Shown here one piece after another: positions 35,010 through 45,732 of a stretch of DNA of 61,102 nucleotides (position 1 is the stretch's first letter; every line of letters begins with the position of its first letter). The notes beneath the pieces are model-generated. The model searched no databases, was not told the origin of the DNA, and saw nothing but the letters and a program-made list of their open reading frames with translations. Location of the stretch: positions 1-61,102 of the forward strand of contig JBFFIE010000009.1 of the NCBI GenBank assembly GCA_041556555.1, given 5' to 3'. Both the position numbers and the translations under genes were made by a program. This DNA comes from SZUA-592 sp041556555 (GTDB lineage: Bacteria > Pseudomonadota > Gammaproteobacteria > Eutrophobiales > Eutrophobiaceae).

Positions 35010-36019
35010 ACCGGCACCAGTTCCTCCATCGGCCAGCGCGGCCTGGCTTTAAATTGCAATGGCTCCTGATGTCCGGCCACCAGCTTCAAACAACCCAAGT
35101 AAGCAATCATGGCACCATTATCCGTGCAGAATGCCGGTCGCGGATAATACACCCTGGCACCGAGATCATCCGCCAGGTTTGCCAGCGCCTCACGTAATTG
35201 TCGGTTAGCACTTACACCTCCGGCGGCAACCAGAGAGCGCAGTCCGGTTTGTTCGAGTGCGCGTTGGCATTTCAGCACCAGTGTGTCCACTACCGCGTCT
35301 ATAAACGCCCGGGCTATATCAGCCCGCAACCCGTCATCCAGGTCATGAGCACTCACAGTATTCAGAGCATAGGTCTTCAGGCCACTGAAACTGAAGTCGA
35401 GTCCCGGGCGATCGGTCATGGGACGGGGAAAGGTAAAACGGTCAGGATTGCCCTTTTCAGCCAATGCCGACAGGGCCGGTCCACCGGGATACCCTAAACC
35501 AAGCAGCTTGGCCGTCTTGTCAAAGGCCTCACCGGCGGCGTCATCCAGGGATTCACCCAGGATACGATATTGCCCGGGCTCGTCGACCTCAACCAGCTGG
35601 GTATGGCCGCCGGAGACCAGCAAGGCTATAAACGGGAATTCCGGGGCATTGTCCTCCAGCATGGGAGCCAGCAGGTGTGCCTCCATATGATGGACACCAA
35701 CGGCCGGGATCCCCCAGCCATAGGCAAGACTGCGGCCTACGGCCACTCCAACCAGTAGCGCCCCGATAAGCCCAGGCCCGGCCGTATAAGCGATGCCATC
35801 GATATCGGTTTTTATTACTCCGGCTTCTTCCAGGACTGAGTTGATGAGCGGGATGATCCGGCGAATATGGTCCCGGGATGCAAGTTCCGGTACTACACCG
35901 CCATATTGACTGTGCATCGCCACCTGGCTATGCAGGGCATGGGCCAGCAGGCCCTTTTCACTGTCATAGAGCGCAATGCCAGTCTCGTCGCAGGAGGTTT
36001 CTATCCCCAGAACGCGCAT
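35006..36019 (-). CDS. tsaD: tRNA N6-adenosine threonylcarbamoyltransferase
   Basis: TsaD, with TsaB and TsaE, transfers the threonylcarbamoyl group to A37 of ANN-decoding tRNAs. 337 residues of the ASKHA fold: VLGIETSCDETGIALYD, iron/zinc-binding HHMEAHLLAP, FIALLVSGGHTQLVEV, DDAAGEAFDKTAKLLGLGYPGGP, LVAAGGVSANRQLR and the last metal Asp in CTDNGAMIAY. Divergent from rpsU, as in E. coli. Confidence 0.97.
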   Translation of the reverse strand: MRVLGIETSCDETGIALYDSEKGLLAHALHSQVAMHSQYGGVVPELASRDHIRRIIPLINSVLEEAGVIKTDIDGIAYTAGPGLIGALLVGVAVGRSLAYGWGIPAVGVHHMEAHLLAPMLEDNAPEFPFIALLVSGGHTQLVEVDEPGQYRILGESLDDAAGEAFDKTAKLLGLGYPGGPALSALAEKGNPDRFTFPRPMTDRPGLDFSFSGLKTYALNTVSAHDLDDGLRADIARAFIDAVVDTLVLKCQRALEQTGLRSLVAAGGVSANRQLREALANLADDLGARVYYPRPAFCTDNGAMIAYLGCLKLVAGHQEPLQFKARPRWPMEELVPV

Positions 36020-36056
36020 TTTCTCTGCCTATCCCGCTGAAATAAGTAACAAATCA

Positions 36057-36084
36057 TTGCATTTCTCAGTTCAGTCACTAGAAT
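36057..36084 (+). promoter_or_regulatory. Possible sigma-70 promoter of the rpsU operon
   Basis: TTGCAT (36057-36062), a 16-base spacer and TAGAAT (36079-36084) lie about 55 bases before the rpsU ATG. The -10 matches 5 of 6 positions and the -35 matches TTG only. Confidence 0.4.
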
Positions 36085-36138
36085 GACCGCTTTTTCGTCA
36101 CTGACATCAAATTCAAGATCCTAGGAAATACGATTTTT

Positions 36139-36360
36139 ATGCCATCAGTCAAAGTGAAAGATAACGAGCCTTTTGATATCGCATTGCGTCGCTTCAAGCG
36201 TGCCTGCGAAAAAGCAGGTATCCTGGCCGAGGTTCACAGACGTGAATTTTACGAGAAACCAACCCAGGTTAGAAAGCGCAAGGCTGCAGCCGCAGTTAAG
36301 CGACATCAAAAGAAAGCGTTTCGTACCAATACAAATCGCCGTTCTGCTCGCCGCTACTGA
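36139..36360 (+). CDS. rpsU: 30S ribosomal protein S21
   Basis: 73 residues, highly basic, starting MPSVKVKDNEPFDIALRRFK and containing EVHRREFYEKPTQVRKRKAA. This is the usual S21 with a C-terminal Arg/Lys-rich tail. First gene of the macromolecular synthesis operon (rpsU, yqeY, dnaG, rpoD). Confidence 0.98.
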   Translation: MPSVKVKDNEPFDIALRRFKRACEKAGILAEVHRREFYEKPTQVRKRKAAAAVKRHQKKAFRTNTNRRSARRY

Positions 36361-36381
36361 TAATCCTCCACCCTCCCCAAC

Positions 36382-36831
36382 ATGTCATCCGGAATCAAAC
36401 AACGTATCAGCGATGATGTGAAGAACGCCATGCGTAGCAAGGATAAGGAACGCCTGGCAACCCTGAGAATGATTACGGCCGCTATCAAGCAAAAAGAAGT
36501 AGATGAGCGCGCAGACCTGGATGATGGCCAGGTACTTGCCGTTCTGGATAAGATGGCAAAACAACATCGTGATTCCATTGAGCAGTATCAAAAAGCTGGC
36601 CGCGATGACCTGGTTGCAAAGGAAACCAGTGAACTTGAGGTGGTGACATCCTACCTGCCTGAACAATTGTCCGAGGAGGAAATCCGGCAAATCATCAAGG
36701 AAACCATCGAGGCGACCGGTGCCAGCAGTATGCAGGATATGGGTAAGTTGATGGGCCAGCTGAAACCCAGGCTGCAGGGTCGTGCCGACATGGGCAAGGT
36801 TTCCGGCCTGATCAAACAAGCCTTATCTTAA
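36382..36831 (+). CDS. yqeY: GatB/YqeY domain protein
   Basis: 149 residues with ISDDVKNAMRSKDKERLATL, QYQKAGRDDLVAKETSELEV, SYLPEQLSEEEI and GASSMQDMGKLMGQLKPRLQ. The fold equals the C-terminal helical domain of GatB, which binds tRNA in the amidotransferase complex, but here it stands alone and its role is unknown. Location between rpsU and dnaG is common outside enterobacteria. Confidence 0.95.
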   Translation: MSSGIKQRISDDVKNAMRSKDKERLATLRMITAAIKQKEVDERADLDDGQVLAVLDKMAKQHRDSIEQYQKAGRDDLVAKETSELEVVTSYLPEQLSEEEIRQIIKETIEATGASSMQDMGKLMGQLKPRLQGRADMGKVSGLIKQALS

Positions 36832-36941
36832 GCCCGTTCCCGGGACTTGTTGGCAGTACAAGTATCTGTATTTTCAATTAATTTTTGGCCTGTCGCTGTT
36901 TATATCCGGGCTGTTTATACTGGCCTATTTGAATATTGATC

Positions 36942-38720
36942 ATGGCCGGACTGATACCCCAACAATTTATTGATGACTTGTTGACCCGTGTTGACATCGT
37001 CGATGTTATCGATGGTTATGTTGCCCTGAAGAAAGCCGGGCGCAACCACCAGGCCCGTTGCCCGTTCCATGAAGAGAAGACCCCTTCTTTCACAGTCAGC
37101 CAGGAAAAACAGTTTTATCACTGCTTTGGTTGCGGGGCGAATGGTACGGCCATTACCTTCCTGATGGAGTATGCCGGCCTGGATTTTGTCTCGGCTATCG
37201 AGGAACTGGCTTCCAGGGTTGGTCTTGAAGTCCCGCGTGAAGGCGGCATCAACCAGAAGGATTCCCACCTCACCCAGCTCTATGAATTGATGGAACTGGT
37301 CGTTCACTACTATACCCGGCAACTGCGGGAACATCCCCGGGCACAACAGGCGATAACCTATCTGAAAGATCGGGGCCTTACCGGGAAACTGGCCGCAGAT
37401 TATGAACTGGGCTTTGCCCCGCCCGGCTGGGACGGTTTGATTAACGCACTAGGGAGCTCCACAGAAGCTCTCGGCCGCCTGGACGATATCGGGCTGGTCA
37501 TTCGCAAAGATTCGGGTAATTACTATGACCGTTTCAGGAACCGAATTATCTTCCCCATCCGCGACCAGCGTGGCCGCGCGATTGGCCTGGGTGGCCGGGT
37601 ACTGGACCAGGATGACACACCCAAGTACCTCAATTCCCCTGAAACGCCAATCTTTCACAAGGGACGTGAGCTATACGGCCTTTACCAGGCCAGGAAGTCT
37701 CTAAAGGAATATGATCATCTCTATGTCGTAGAGGGCTACATGGATGTGTTGGCACTGGTCCAGCACGGCATTCCAAACTGTGTTGCAACGCTGGGCACCG
37801 CAGCGACACCAGAGCATCTGGATCGACTGTTCCGCTCTACATCCCAGATCATTTTCTGCTTTGATGGCGACACCGCAGGGAAAAAGGCTGCCTGGCGGGC
37901 AATGGAAGTTGCCCTGCCCCTGTTGCGGGAAGGTCGCCAGATCTTTTTTATGTTCATGCCTGAGGGCCAGGACCCGGATGATTTTGTCCGCCAGTTTGGC
38001 GCTGAAAAATTCACCTCCAACGACCAGCGAGTGGCTCTGTCCGGTTACCTTTTCGAGACACTACGCGAGCAAATTGATCTCACCACCCTGGAGGGCCGGG
38101 CCCGGTTTGCAGAAAAAGCCATCCCCTACATTTCCAGGATCCCCGCGGGCGCCTTGCAGACCCTGCTGATCAGCGACCTCGCAAAACAGTGCCAGCTTCA
38201 GGAAGAGGCATTGGTAGGTTTGCTGAAGGAAACCAAACCTGCACCTGAAATTGTGCGCAGTAATGTACGCATTGCCCAGACATCAAAGCGATGCATACCG
38301 ATGACACCGGTCAGCAAGGCTATTCAATTACTGTTACACCACCCTCAACTCAGCATCAGCGATGAGCAACTCACTCGACTCCGGGACATCGAGGACCCGG
38401 GCGTTGAATTTCTGCTGGAACTCCTGGAGTTTTGCCGCAGTCAGAAACAGGTCAACACCGCCAGAATACTGGAACATTGGCGGGATAGCCGTTACGGGAA
38501 ACGACTCAGGGAACTGGCAAGTCAGGAGAATCCCCTGATTCATGATGATTCAGTGGATGACGAGGCCTTTAAAAATGAATTAATCGACTATATTTCAGAT
38601 ATCGAACGGTCCATTCATGAGGAAAAACGCAAGATGCAAAGACGCAATATCAAGGGCTGGGATGATTTCAGGCAATTGTATGACAAATCCACAGGCAAAC
38701 CGGACCAGGAATCCAGCTAG
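36942..38720 (+). CDS. dnaG: DNA primase
   Basis: DnaG makes RNA primers at the replication fork. About 592 residues from ATG 36942 (MAGLIPQQFIDDLL); a TTG two codons upstream is less likely. N-terminal zinc-binding motif CPFHEEKTPSF then FYHCFGCG; TOPRIM centre with VVEGYMDVLAL and FCFDGDTAGKKAA; and the C-terminal helical DnaB-binding domain from about residue 440. All catalytic acids appear present. Confidence 0.97.
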   Translation: MAGLIPQQFIDDLLTRVDIVDVIDGYVALKKAGRNHQARCPFHEEKTPSFTVSQEKQFYHCFGCGANGTAITFLMEYAGLDFVSAIEELASRVGLEVPREGGINQKDSHLTQLYELMELVVHYYTRQLREHPRAQQAITYLKDRGLTGKLAADYELGFAPPGWDGLINALGSSTEALGRLDDIGLVIRKDSGNYYDRFRNRIIFPIRDQRGRAIGLGGRVLDQDDTPKYLNSPETPIFHKGRELYGLYQARKSLKEYDHLYVVEGYMDVLALVQHGIPNCVATLGTAATPEHLDRLFRSTSQIIFCFDGDTAGKKAAWRAMEVALPLLREGRQIFFMFMPEGQDPDDFVRQFGAEKFTSNDQRVALSGYLFETLREQIDLTTLEGRARFAEKAIPYISRIPAGALQTLLISDLAKQCQLQEEALVGLLKETKPAPEIVRSNVRIAQTSKRCIPMTPVSKAIQLLLHHPQLSISDEQLTRLRDIEDPGVEFLLELLEFCRSQKQVNTARILEHWRDSRYGKRLRELASQENPLIHDDSVDDEAFKNELIDYISDIERSIHEEKRKMQRRNIKGWDDFRQLYDKSTGKPDQESS

Positions 38721-38736
38721 CGCATCTTGGAAAGTA

Positions 38737-38745
38737 TGCTATACT
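38737..38745 (+). promoter_or_regulatory. Possible extended -10 promoter before rpoD
   Basis: TGCTATACT has the TGn extension and a TATACT hexamer (38740-38745); no good -35 lies upstream. It is 92 bases before the rpoD ATG and could give rpoD its own transcript in addition to operon read-through. A separate TTGACA at 38758-38763 has no matching -10. Confidence 0.3.
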
Positions 38746-38837
38746 TGAGCGTTTATGTTGACACTTTATTTTTAATCAAATCAAATACTTAGAGCGAATA
38801 TTCGCCTAGCAAATCCCGAGCCAAAATCACGAATCCT

Positions 38838-40712
<1,875 letters not shown>

Positions 40713-40715
40713 ACA

Positions 40716-40759
40716 ACTGCCAGAAGGAACAGTCACCTCTGGCAGTCACCCGCTTTTTT
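40716..40759 (+). terminator. Possible terminator after rpoD
   Basis: ACTGCCAGA (40716-40724) and TCTGGCAGT (40738-40746) form a 9-base stem with a 13-base loop; a T run follows after seven further bases, so it is not a classic intrinsic terminator. Confidence 0.45.
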
Positions 40760-40782
40760 CAGCTATCATCCCGCCTTTCACC

Positions 40783-40859
40783 GGGCCTGTAGCTCAGTTG
40801 GTTAGAGCAGTGGACTCATAATCCATTGGTCGTAGGTTCGAGTCCTACCGGGCCCACCA
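40783..40859 (+). tRNA. tRNA with CAT anticodon, probably tRNA-Ile2 (lysidine type)
   Basis: 77 bases including an encoded CCA. Cloverleaf: acceptor GGGCCTG/CGGGCCC, D arm GCTC/GAGC, anticodon stem GTGGA/TCCAT with loop CTCATAA, T arm GTAGG/CCTAC. A CAT anticodon is elongator Met, initiator Met or Ile2. The D-arm and standard 1-72 pair exclude the initiator. C4-G69 and C5-G68 pairs and the TTGGTCG variable region resemble E. coli ileX, so Ile2 read by TilS is favoured over Met. Confidence 0.85.
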
Positions 40860-40931
40860 ATTAATAAAAAGCTTATCTGTCACAGTTAAATTGTTGACTT
40901 CATTAACTGCGATTCGCAATTTTACATGTAT

Positions 40932-41066
40932 CTAACGATAGAAAAGCAGGTACATCACCATAATAACCACTGGTATAGAGAGTATTCCCCCGTATAAGGC
41001 CAGGACTATCTGACCCATCACGTCCGATTGCGCGATCAATAAATTATAAAATTCCCACGGTTTCAT
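40932..41066 (-). CDS. Small single-span membrane protein, 44 residues
   Basis: Short gene with a strong GGGGGAG ribosome site before ATG 41066. The product begins MKPWEFYNLLIAQSDVMG and continues into one long hydrophobic segment (about residues 19-43, IVLALYGGILSIPVVIMVMY), ending LLFYR. Not recognised. Orientation follows the exported protein gene at 41280 on the same strand, but a terminator lies between them, so it probably has its own promoter. It may be a small subunit or regulator of a membrane complex. Confidence 0.6.
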   Translation of the reverse strand: MKPWEFYNLLIAQSDVMGQIVLALYGGILSIPVVIMVMYLLFYR

Positions 41067-41199
41067 AGCTCCCCCCTTGCCATGCATGAGACCGTTAAGT
41101 GAATTTCCTGTGACTCACCTATGATGCTACCAGAATTAAAGTGCGATGTTGATGCACTCCTTTGAACTCTTCAGCAAGGAAGTATTCTCAACAGGCAAT

Positions 41200-41224
41200 A
41201 AAAAACCCCGCATTCGCGGGGTTT
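41200..41224 (-). terminator. Rho-independent terminator after the exported protein gene
   Basis: CCCCGC-ATTC-GCGGGG with six A on the left (a U run on the minus-strand RNA). It lies about 55 bases beyond the stop at 41280. A 7-base inverted repeat AGGTCTA/TAGACCT (41233-41239 and 41262-41268) lies between. Confidence 0.88.
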
Positions 41225-41279
41225 AAACAAGGAGGTCTATCTTAGGAGGAGAGCCAATTGCTAGACCTAGGGGAAAGCT

Positions 41280-41744
41280 TTACGGCAGTAAGTACAAAAG
41301 TTCTCCATTCTCAACGGTGGAGGCTTCCAGGGTATCAGAGGGATTCAGAGCAGCCTTTGTATCTGTACTTGTACAGTCATTAAAAAATGGGCTTACAAAG
41401 CAATCCCAGAGGGAAGCACCTTCTGGGGCATTACCGCCAGCAGCCGTGTCCATCACTTCCTGCACGGTCTTCAGTGAATTCACGTCCAGCATCACATTAG
41501 GTCCGCCGGTAACAAGGTCCATGATTTCCACGGTCCACATCTCGCCACCACTCGGTTCGCCGCCACCTTGTTTCTCGTGGAAAACTTGCCAGCCATAGTG
41601 TTTGCCCTTGCCTTTGTAGTCTTTGGACCAACCGTTGTGATTACCCTTGCCACCAGCGTAGGTAACAGAGGGTGCAGCGACGGTCAGTGTCAGAGCGAGA
41701 CACGTGAGGGCCGACATCACATTTTTAAGGTTTAATATTTTCAT
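41280..41744 (-). CDS. Exported hypothetical protein, 154 residues
   Basis: Not recognised. Signal peptide MKILNLKNVMSALTCLALTL to about residue 30 (VTYAGG). A Gly/Lys/His-rich stretch (GGKGNHNGWSKDYKGKGKHY) follows, then a compact domain with MWTVEIMDLVTGG, VQEVMDTAAGG and two cysteines (LWDCFVSPFFNDC), which could form a disulfide. The ribosome site GGAGG before ATG 41744 is excellent and a strong terminator follows, so the gene is likely well expressed. Convergent/same-strand neighbours give no functional hint. Confidence 0.75.
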   Translation of the reverse strand: MKILNLKNVMSALTCLALTLTVAAPSVTYAGGKGNHNGWSKDYKGKGKHYGWQVFHEKQGGGEPSGGEMWTVEIMDLVTGGPNVMLDVNSLKTVQEVMDTAAGGNAPEGASLWDCFVSPFFNDCTSTDTKAALNPSDTLEASTVENGELLYLLP

Positions 41745-42111
41745 TTGCGACCTCCAGGTCAGATTGTCTGCATGTTAATAAACTTGTGCCTAATACCATT
41801 CACGATGCATGCCAAAGGTCCTAGTTATTGCAAAGGCACGGGTATAATTGATCTAACCAACTGTTTTTGTTAATTATTTAGTACAGATTCGCCGATCAGC
41901 CACTGACCTCGAAACGTGAACCGCATCACAATATTCTCGACATGGTGACTGCTGTGGGTGACAGTTAATGTCAAAAAGTGACAATCCCTGTCATCTAGAA
42001 AGGGTATGAATTCCCCCGGAAAAACCGGCTGAAAATGGCATAATTCCGGCAGTTAACAGCAAGGCGAATCGACAGGTATAATCCCCTATCCAAACTAATT
42101 ATTTAAAAGCC
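41745..42111. other. 367-base intergenic region with a promoter for the DUF4404 gene
   Basis: TTAACA (42053-42058), an 18-base spacer and TATAAT (42077-42082) form a good sigma-70 promoter directed at the gene at 42112. On the other side the minus-strand gene at 41744 has no clear promoter. GTGACAGTTAATGTCA-like repeats near 41950-41995 may be an operator. No gene was seen. Confidence 0.5.
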
Positions 42112-42375
42112 ATGACTCTCAACAAACTGGAAAGCGAACTGCAGAAACTGCGCGAAGAAGTAGCATGCCTGTCAAAAGACGATACAGAATCCAGGGACAA
42201 ACTGAACCGCCTGATCAACGAGTTGGAGAGGAAACTGGACTCGGAAATAGAGGATGATGATCGCAGTTTGATGGACAGCATGAAAGACGCCCTTTCACAT
42301 TTTGAGGCTGAACACCCTCGCGCAACCGCCATATTAAATGACATCATGGTCACACTGAGTAACATGGGTATCTAA
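42112..42375 (+). CDS. DUF4404 family protein
   Basis: 87 residues, highly charged and helical, beginning MTLNKLESELQKLREEV, with LIDELERKLD-like INELERKLDSEIED and HFEAEHPRATAILNDIMVTLSNMGI. That C-terminal pattern (FE..HP..t..ln.i...LsnmGI) is DUF4404. A coiled coil of about residues 5-50 is likely. Function unknown. Confidence 0.85.
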   Translation: MTLNKLESELQKLREEVACLSKDDTESRDKLNRLINELERKLDSEIEDDDRSLMDSMKDALSHFEAEHPRATAILNDIMVTLSNMGI

Positions 42376-42434
42376 ACCGTCGTATTCAGAAAATAACCCA
42401 TAAAAAATAACTGCAATAATGCCGACCGGAGAAC

Positions 42435-42602
42435 ATGTCAACGACGATGCTGCCGCCGCGGCCACAAAAACCCCTGCCATCTGAGTGTTGTGAGCGTGGT
42501 TGCGAGAAATGTGTCTTTGTCTATTACGAGGAGGCCCTCAGGCGCTGGGAGGAGACCGTCCGCCGCCTGTTGTCAGAATCGAAAAAGCTGAATGGTCAGT
42601 AG
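42435..42602 (+). CDS. Small oxidoreductase-like (PF09791-type) protein, 55 residues
   Basis: Short gene with GGAG five bases before ATG 42435. The product contains LPPRPQKPLPSECCERGCEKC, a cysteine cluster (CC-x3-C-x2-C), then VFVYYEEALRRWEE. This matches the oxidoreductase-like N-terminal domain family, in which P-P-P-x-P-x-x-C-C-x-x-x-C-x-x-C precedes a Y-x-x-E/D helix. The cysteines may bind metal. Probably co-transcribed with the DUF4404 gene 59 bases upstream. Confidence 0.75.
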   Translation: MSTTMLPPRPQKPLPSECCERGCEKCVFVYYEEALRRWEETVRRLLSESKKLNGQ

Positions 42603-42707
42603 CTGCCACTTTTCCAGCCTCCATGCCGGTTGGCTGTTTATTGCCAGGCAAATCGATCCTATAATCGCGATTCGCCGAAACCAACCTGGATCAACCTATT
42701 TACCATC

Positions 42708-43049
42708 ATGACAGAGACCATATTCAGCAAGATCATAAACCGTGAAATACCGGCCGAAATAGTTTATGAGGATGATCTCGCCCTGGCATTTCGCGACGTC
42801 AATCCCCAGGCACCAGCACATATTCTGGTCGTACCAAAACAGGCCATTCCCCGGTTGGTCGATGCCAAGCAAGAACACCAGGAATTGCTGGGGCATTTAT
42901 TACTGGTCGCGGCCAAGATTGCTGATCAGGAAGGTTATGGTGATGCATTCAGACTGGTTGTTAACAATGGCGAGAAAGTAGGTCAGACTGTGTTTCATCT
43001 GCACGTTCATATCCTTGCCGGAAGATCATTCGGTTGGCCTCCGGGCTGA
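42708..43049 (+). CDS. hinT: HIT family purine nucleoside phosphoramidase (HinT-like)
   Basis: 113 residues from ATG 42708 (MTETIFSKIINREIPAEIVY); a longer frame to 42630 has no support. Conserved DDLALAFRDVNPQAPAHILVVPK and the histidine triad HLHVHILAG (H-x-H-x-H-x-x). Hydrolyses AMP-N phosphoramidates; physiological role is unclear. About 65 bases upstream of the DAHP synthase gene. Confidence 0.95.
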   Translation: MTETIFSKIINREIPAEIVYEDDLALAFRDVNPQAPAHILVVPKQAIPRLVDAKQEHQELLGHLLLVAAKIADQEGYGDAFRLVVNNGEKVGQTVFHLHVHILAGRSFGWPPG

Positions 43050-43113
43050 TTGAATGGTTTTCTGTCCCTGATTTATAAAATATACCTATTACAAAAGCTA
43101 CGGTTCACGTTTG

Positions 43114-44172
43114 ATGAAATACAATACTGATGACCTGAGGATTGAATCTATCAAGGCAGTGACCTCACCTGCCGAGATTACCGAAGAGATACCGATTACG
43201 GAAAAAGCTGCCATCACGACATATGAAACCCGTGAGGCTATCCATAATATTCTGGAAGGTAAGGACAAACGCCTGCTGGTGATTACCGGCCCTTGTTCCA
43301 TACATGATACCAGGGCAGCACTCGATTATGCGCAGAAACTCAAAACGCTGAAAGACAAATTCAAGAATGAATTGCTTATCGTCATGCGTGTCTATTTTGA
43401 AAAACCCAGGACCACCGTGGGCTGGAAAGGGCTGATCAATGATCCTGAACTGAATAACAGTTTTCACATTAACAAGGGAATACGGCTTGCCCGCACTCTG
43501 CTCCTTAAATTAAATGATATGGGTATTCCTGCCGGCACCGAGTACCTGGACCTGATTACACCACAGTATGTCACTGACCTGATTTCCTGGGGCGCAATCG
43601 GTGCCAGAACAACGGAAAGCCAGGTTCACCGTGAACTGGCCTCCGGGCTTTCCTGTCCCGTCGGTTTTAAAAACGGTACTGACGGAAATATAAAAGTTGC
43701 AGTGGATGCTATCGGTGCGGCGATCCGTCCCCATCATTTCCTGTCCCTGAGAAAGGAAGGCAATTCAGCCATATTTGCAACCAGGGGCAACCCGGATTGT
43801 CACATTATACTGCGCGGTGGCAAGACACCGAACTATGACAAGAAGAGTGTTGAATCCGCAGCAGAGGCACTAAGAAAAGCCGGATTGCCGGATCGGATCA
43901 TGATCGATTTCAGTCATGCCAATAGCAGGAAACAACCCAAGCTCCAGCTGGAAGTCGGCAAGGATGTCGCAACCCAAATTGCCAGCGGTGAACCGCATAT
44001 CTTCGGCGTCATGATAGAGAGTCATCTTGTCGAAGGGCGGCAGGATGTCGAGGAGGGCAAGAATTTGACATACGGTCAGAGTATTACCGATGCCTGTCTT
44101 GGCTGGGATGATACAGAAAAGCTGATTAGCCAACTGGCCGAGGCTTCAGGTAAACGGATCAAATCTTCCTGA
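43114..44172 (+). CDS. aroG: 3-deoxy-7-phosphoheptulonate (DAHP) synthase, class I
   Basis: Joins phosphoenolpyruvate and erythrose-4-phosphate at the start of aromatic amino acid synthesis. 352 residues from ATG 43114 (TTG 43111 is less likely). GPCSIHD carries the metal Cys; other marks are VYFEKPRTTVGWKGLINDP, TPQYVTDLISWGAIGARTTESQ, SGLSCPVGFKNGTDG, HIILRGGKTPNY, IDFSHANSRKQ and GVMIESHLVEG. It belongs to the AroF/G/H type; which allosteric inhibitor it responds to cannot be told. Confidence 0.96.
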   Translation: MKYNTDDLRIESIKAVTSPAEITEEIPITEKAAITTYETREAIHNILEGKDKRLLVITGPCSIHDTRAALDYAQKLKTLKDKFKNELLIVMRVYFEKPRTTVGWKGLINDPELNNSFHINKGIRLARTLLLKLNDMGIPAGTEYLDLITPQYVTDLISWGAIGARTTESQVHRELASGLSCPVGFKNGTDGNIKVAVDAIGAAIRPHHFLSLRKEGNSAIFATRGNPDCHIILRGGKTPNYDKKSVESAAEALRKAGLPDRIMIDFSHANSRKQPKLQLEVGKDVATQIASGEPHIFGVMIESHLVEGRQDVEEGKNLTYGQSITDACLGWDDTEKLISQLAEASGKRIKSS

Positions 44173-44173
44173 G

Positions 44174-45001
44174 TTAATTATCATGATTCCCTGTCAATTT
44201 CACCTGGATTCGTTTTGAAATAATCGAGACCAGATAGACAAAGCTTGCCATGATAATAATTGTGGCGCCGGAAGGTAGGTCAGGCTGGTACGAAATCACC
44301 AGGCCACTGGTCGTCACAAACAGACTGAACAAAACCGAAAGCAACATCATTGGCTTGATTGAGCTGACGAATTGTGTAGCACTGGCAGCAGGAAGAATCA
44401 GTAACGCCAAAACCAGTATCAATCCAACCACCTGGATTAATAACACCACTGTTAGTGCTACCATAGAGAGCAACAGGATGTAATAAAACTCTACATTTAT
44501 CCCGCGTAAGCGGGCAAACTCCTGATCAAAGGCTGTTACCAGGAATTGACGGTAAAGGATGGTGGCCAACAGGAACAAGAGGATGTCCAGTAACAGCATT
44601 AGAATAAGGTCATTGCCGGATACCAACAGGATATTACCAAACAGGTAACTCATGAGATCCACGTTGTATCCCGGTGTCCGGGATATAAACAGGATCCCGA
44701 TCGCCATGCCCACGGACCAGAACATGGCAATCAAGATGTCCTCATTCTGTCGCCACTTCAGGTTTATCAAACCAATCAGAACGCTGGCTACGAGTGCTGC
44801 GATGACGGCACCCACCAATGGTGTATTACCCAGATAATAGGCAATACCCATACCTGCGAGCACCGAATGCGCGATACCGCCAGCAAGAAATCCAATCCGC
44901 CTGACGACAACATAAGTTCCCATGATGCCGCAACCAATGCTGGCCAGAATGCAGGCTAACATGGCATGCTGGATAAAATTGTAGGAAAAGAACTCACTCA
45001 T
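44174..45001 (-). CDS. znuB: Zinc ABC transporter permease
   Basis: 275 residues, about eight membrane segments, of the ABC-3 family of metal permeases (GCGIMGTYVVVRRIGFLAGGIAHS near the N terminus; SMVALTVVLLIQVVGLILVLALLILPAASATQ). Forms the channel with ZnuC and receives zinc from ZnuA. Downstream of znuC (5-base gap), last gene of zur-znuABC, and convergent with the DAHP synthase gene (1-base gap). Confidence 0.93.
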   Translation of the reverse strand: MSEFFSYNFIQHAMLACILASIGCGIMGTYVVVRRIGFLAGGIAHSVLAGMGIAYYLGNTPLVGAVIAALVASVLIGLINLKWRQNEDILIAMFWSVGMAIGILFISRTPGYNVDLMSYLFGNILLVSGNDLILMLLLDILLFLLATILYRQFLVTAFDQEFARLRGINVEFYYILLLSMVALTVVLLIQVVGLILVLALLILPAASATQFVSSIKPMMLLSVLFSLFVTTSGLVISYQPDLPSGATIIIMASFVYLVSIISKRIQVKLTGNHDN

Positions 45002-45006
45002 TATTA

Positions 45007-45732
45007 TCAGTGGGCATGATCTATCATCCTGACATCGATGCCGTAGAGCTCCTCAATGGTTTTGCCGCTGATTTCTTCCGTGTTATGGCAAGCCAGTGTC
45101 TTGTTAACACATGCTACCCGGTCAACATAGCTTGATATGAAACCAATATCATGAGACACAACTAGTATCGTCATTCGTTCATTGTATTGTTTCAGTAAAC
45201 CAAAGATATCCTCCTCGACACGTATATCGATATTTGCTGTGGGTTCATCCAGAATCAGAATCTCCGGTTCTGATACGAGTGCCCTTGCAATCAACACACG
45301 CTGTAATTGTCCACCGGAAAGCGTACCGATAGGTCGGCTTGCTATATCCTCAATTTCAACAGCGCGCAAGGCCTCCTGGCAAATCTGTCTGTCAGTCGAC
45401 GAATAGGCAGAAAACCAGTGAGCCAGACCAAGTCGGCCCAGCATGACAGTATCCCGGACATTGATTGGAAAATCCCTTCTCGAAAATGTTGGATATTGAG
45501 GTACGTAACCGATCTGTTTTCTGGCTGAGGTCACGGGCATGTCCAGAACCCGAATGGTTCCAGTATCCGGTTCCAACAGGCCAAGGATAAGTTTTACAAG
45601 TGTGCTTTTCCCACTCGCATTGGGACCGATGATCCCCAGGAATTCACCAGGTTCAACCGAGAGGTTGATGTTCTTGAGTACCAGTTCCCTGTCATAGGCA
45701 AAATCAACATCCTTGATTTCAATCAGGCTCAT
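45007..45732 (-). CDS. znuC: Zinc ABC transporter ATP-binding protein
   Basis: 241 residues. Walker A GPNASGKSTLVKL (Ala for the usual Gly), Q-loop YVPQYPTFSRRDFPINVRD, signature LSGGQLQRVLIARALVSEPEILILDEPTA with Walker B, and H-loop VVSHDIG. Overlaps znuA by ATGA. Drives zinc import through ZnuB. Confidence 0.93.
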   Translation of the reverse strand: MSLIEIKDVDFAYDRELVLKNINLSVEPGEFLGIIGPNASGKSTLVKLILGLLEPDTGTIRVLDMPVTSARKQIGYVPQYPTFSRRDFPINVRDTVMLGRLGLAHWFSAYSSTDRQICQEALRAVEIEDIASRPIGTLSGGQLQRVLIARALVSEPEILILDEPTANIDIRVEEDIFGLLKQYNERMTILVVSHDIGFISSYVDRVACVNKTLACHNTEEISGKTIEELYGIDVRMIDHAH

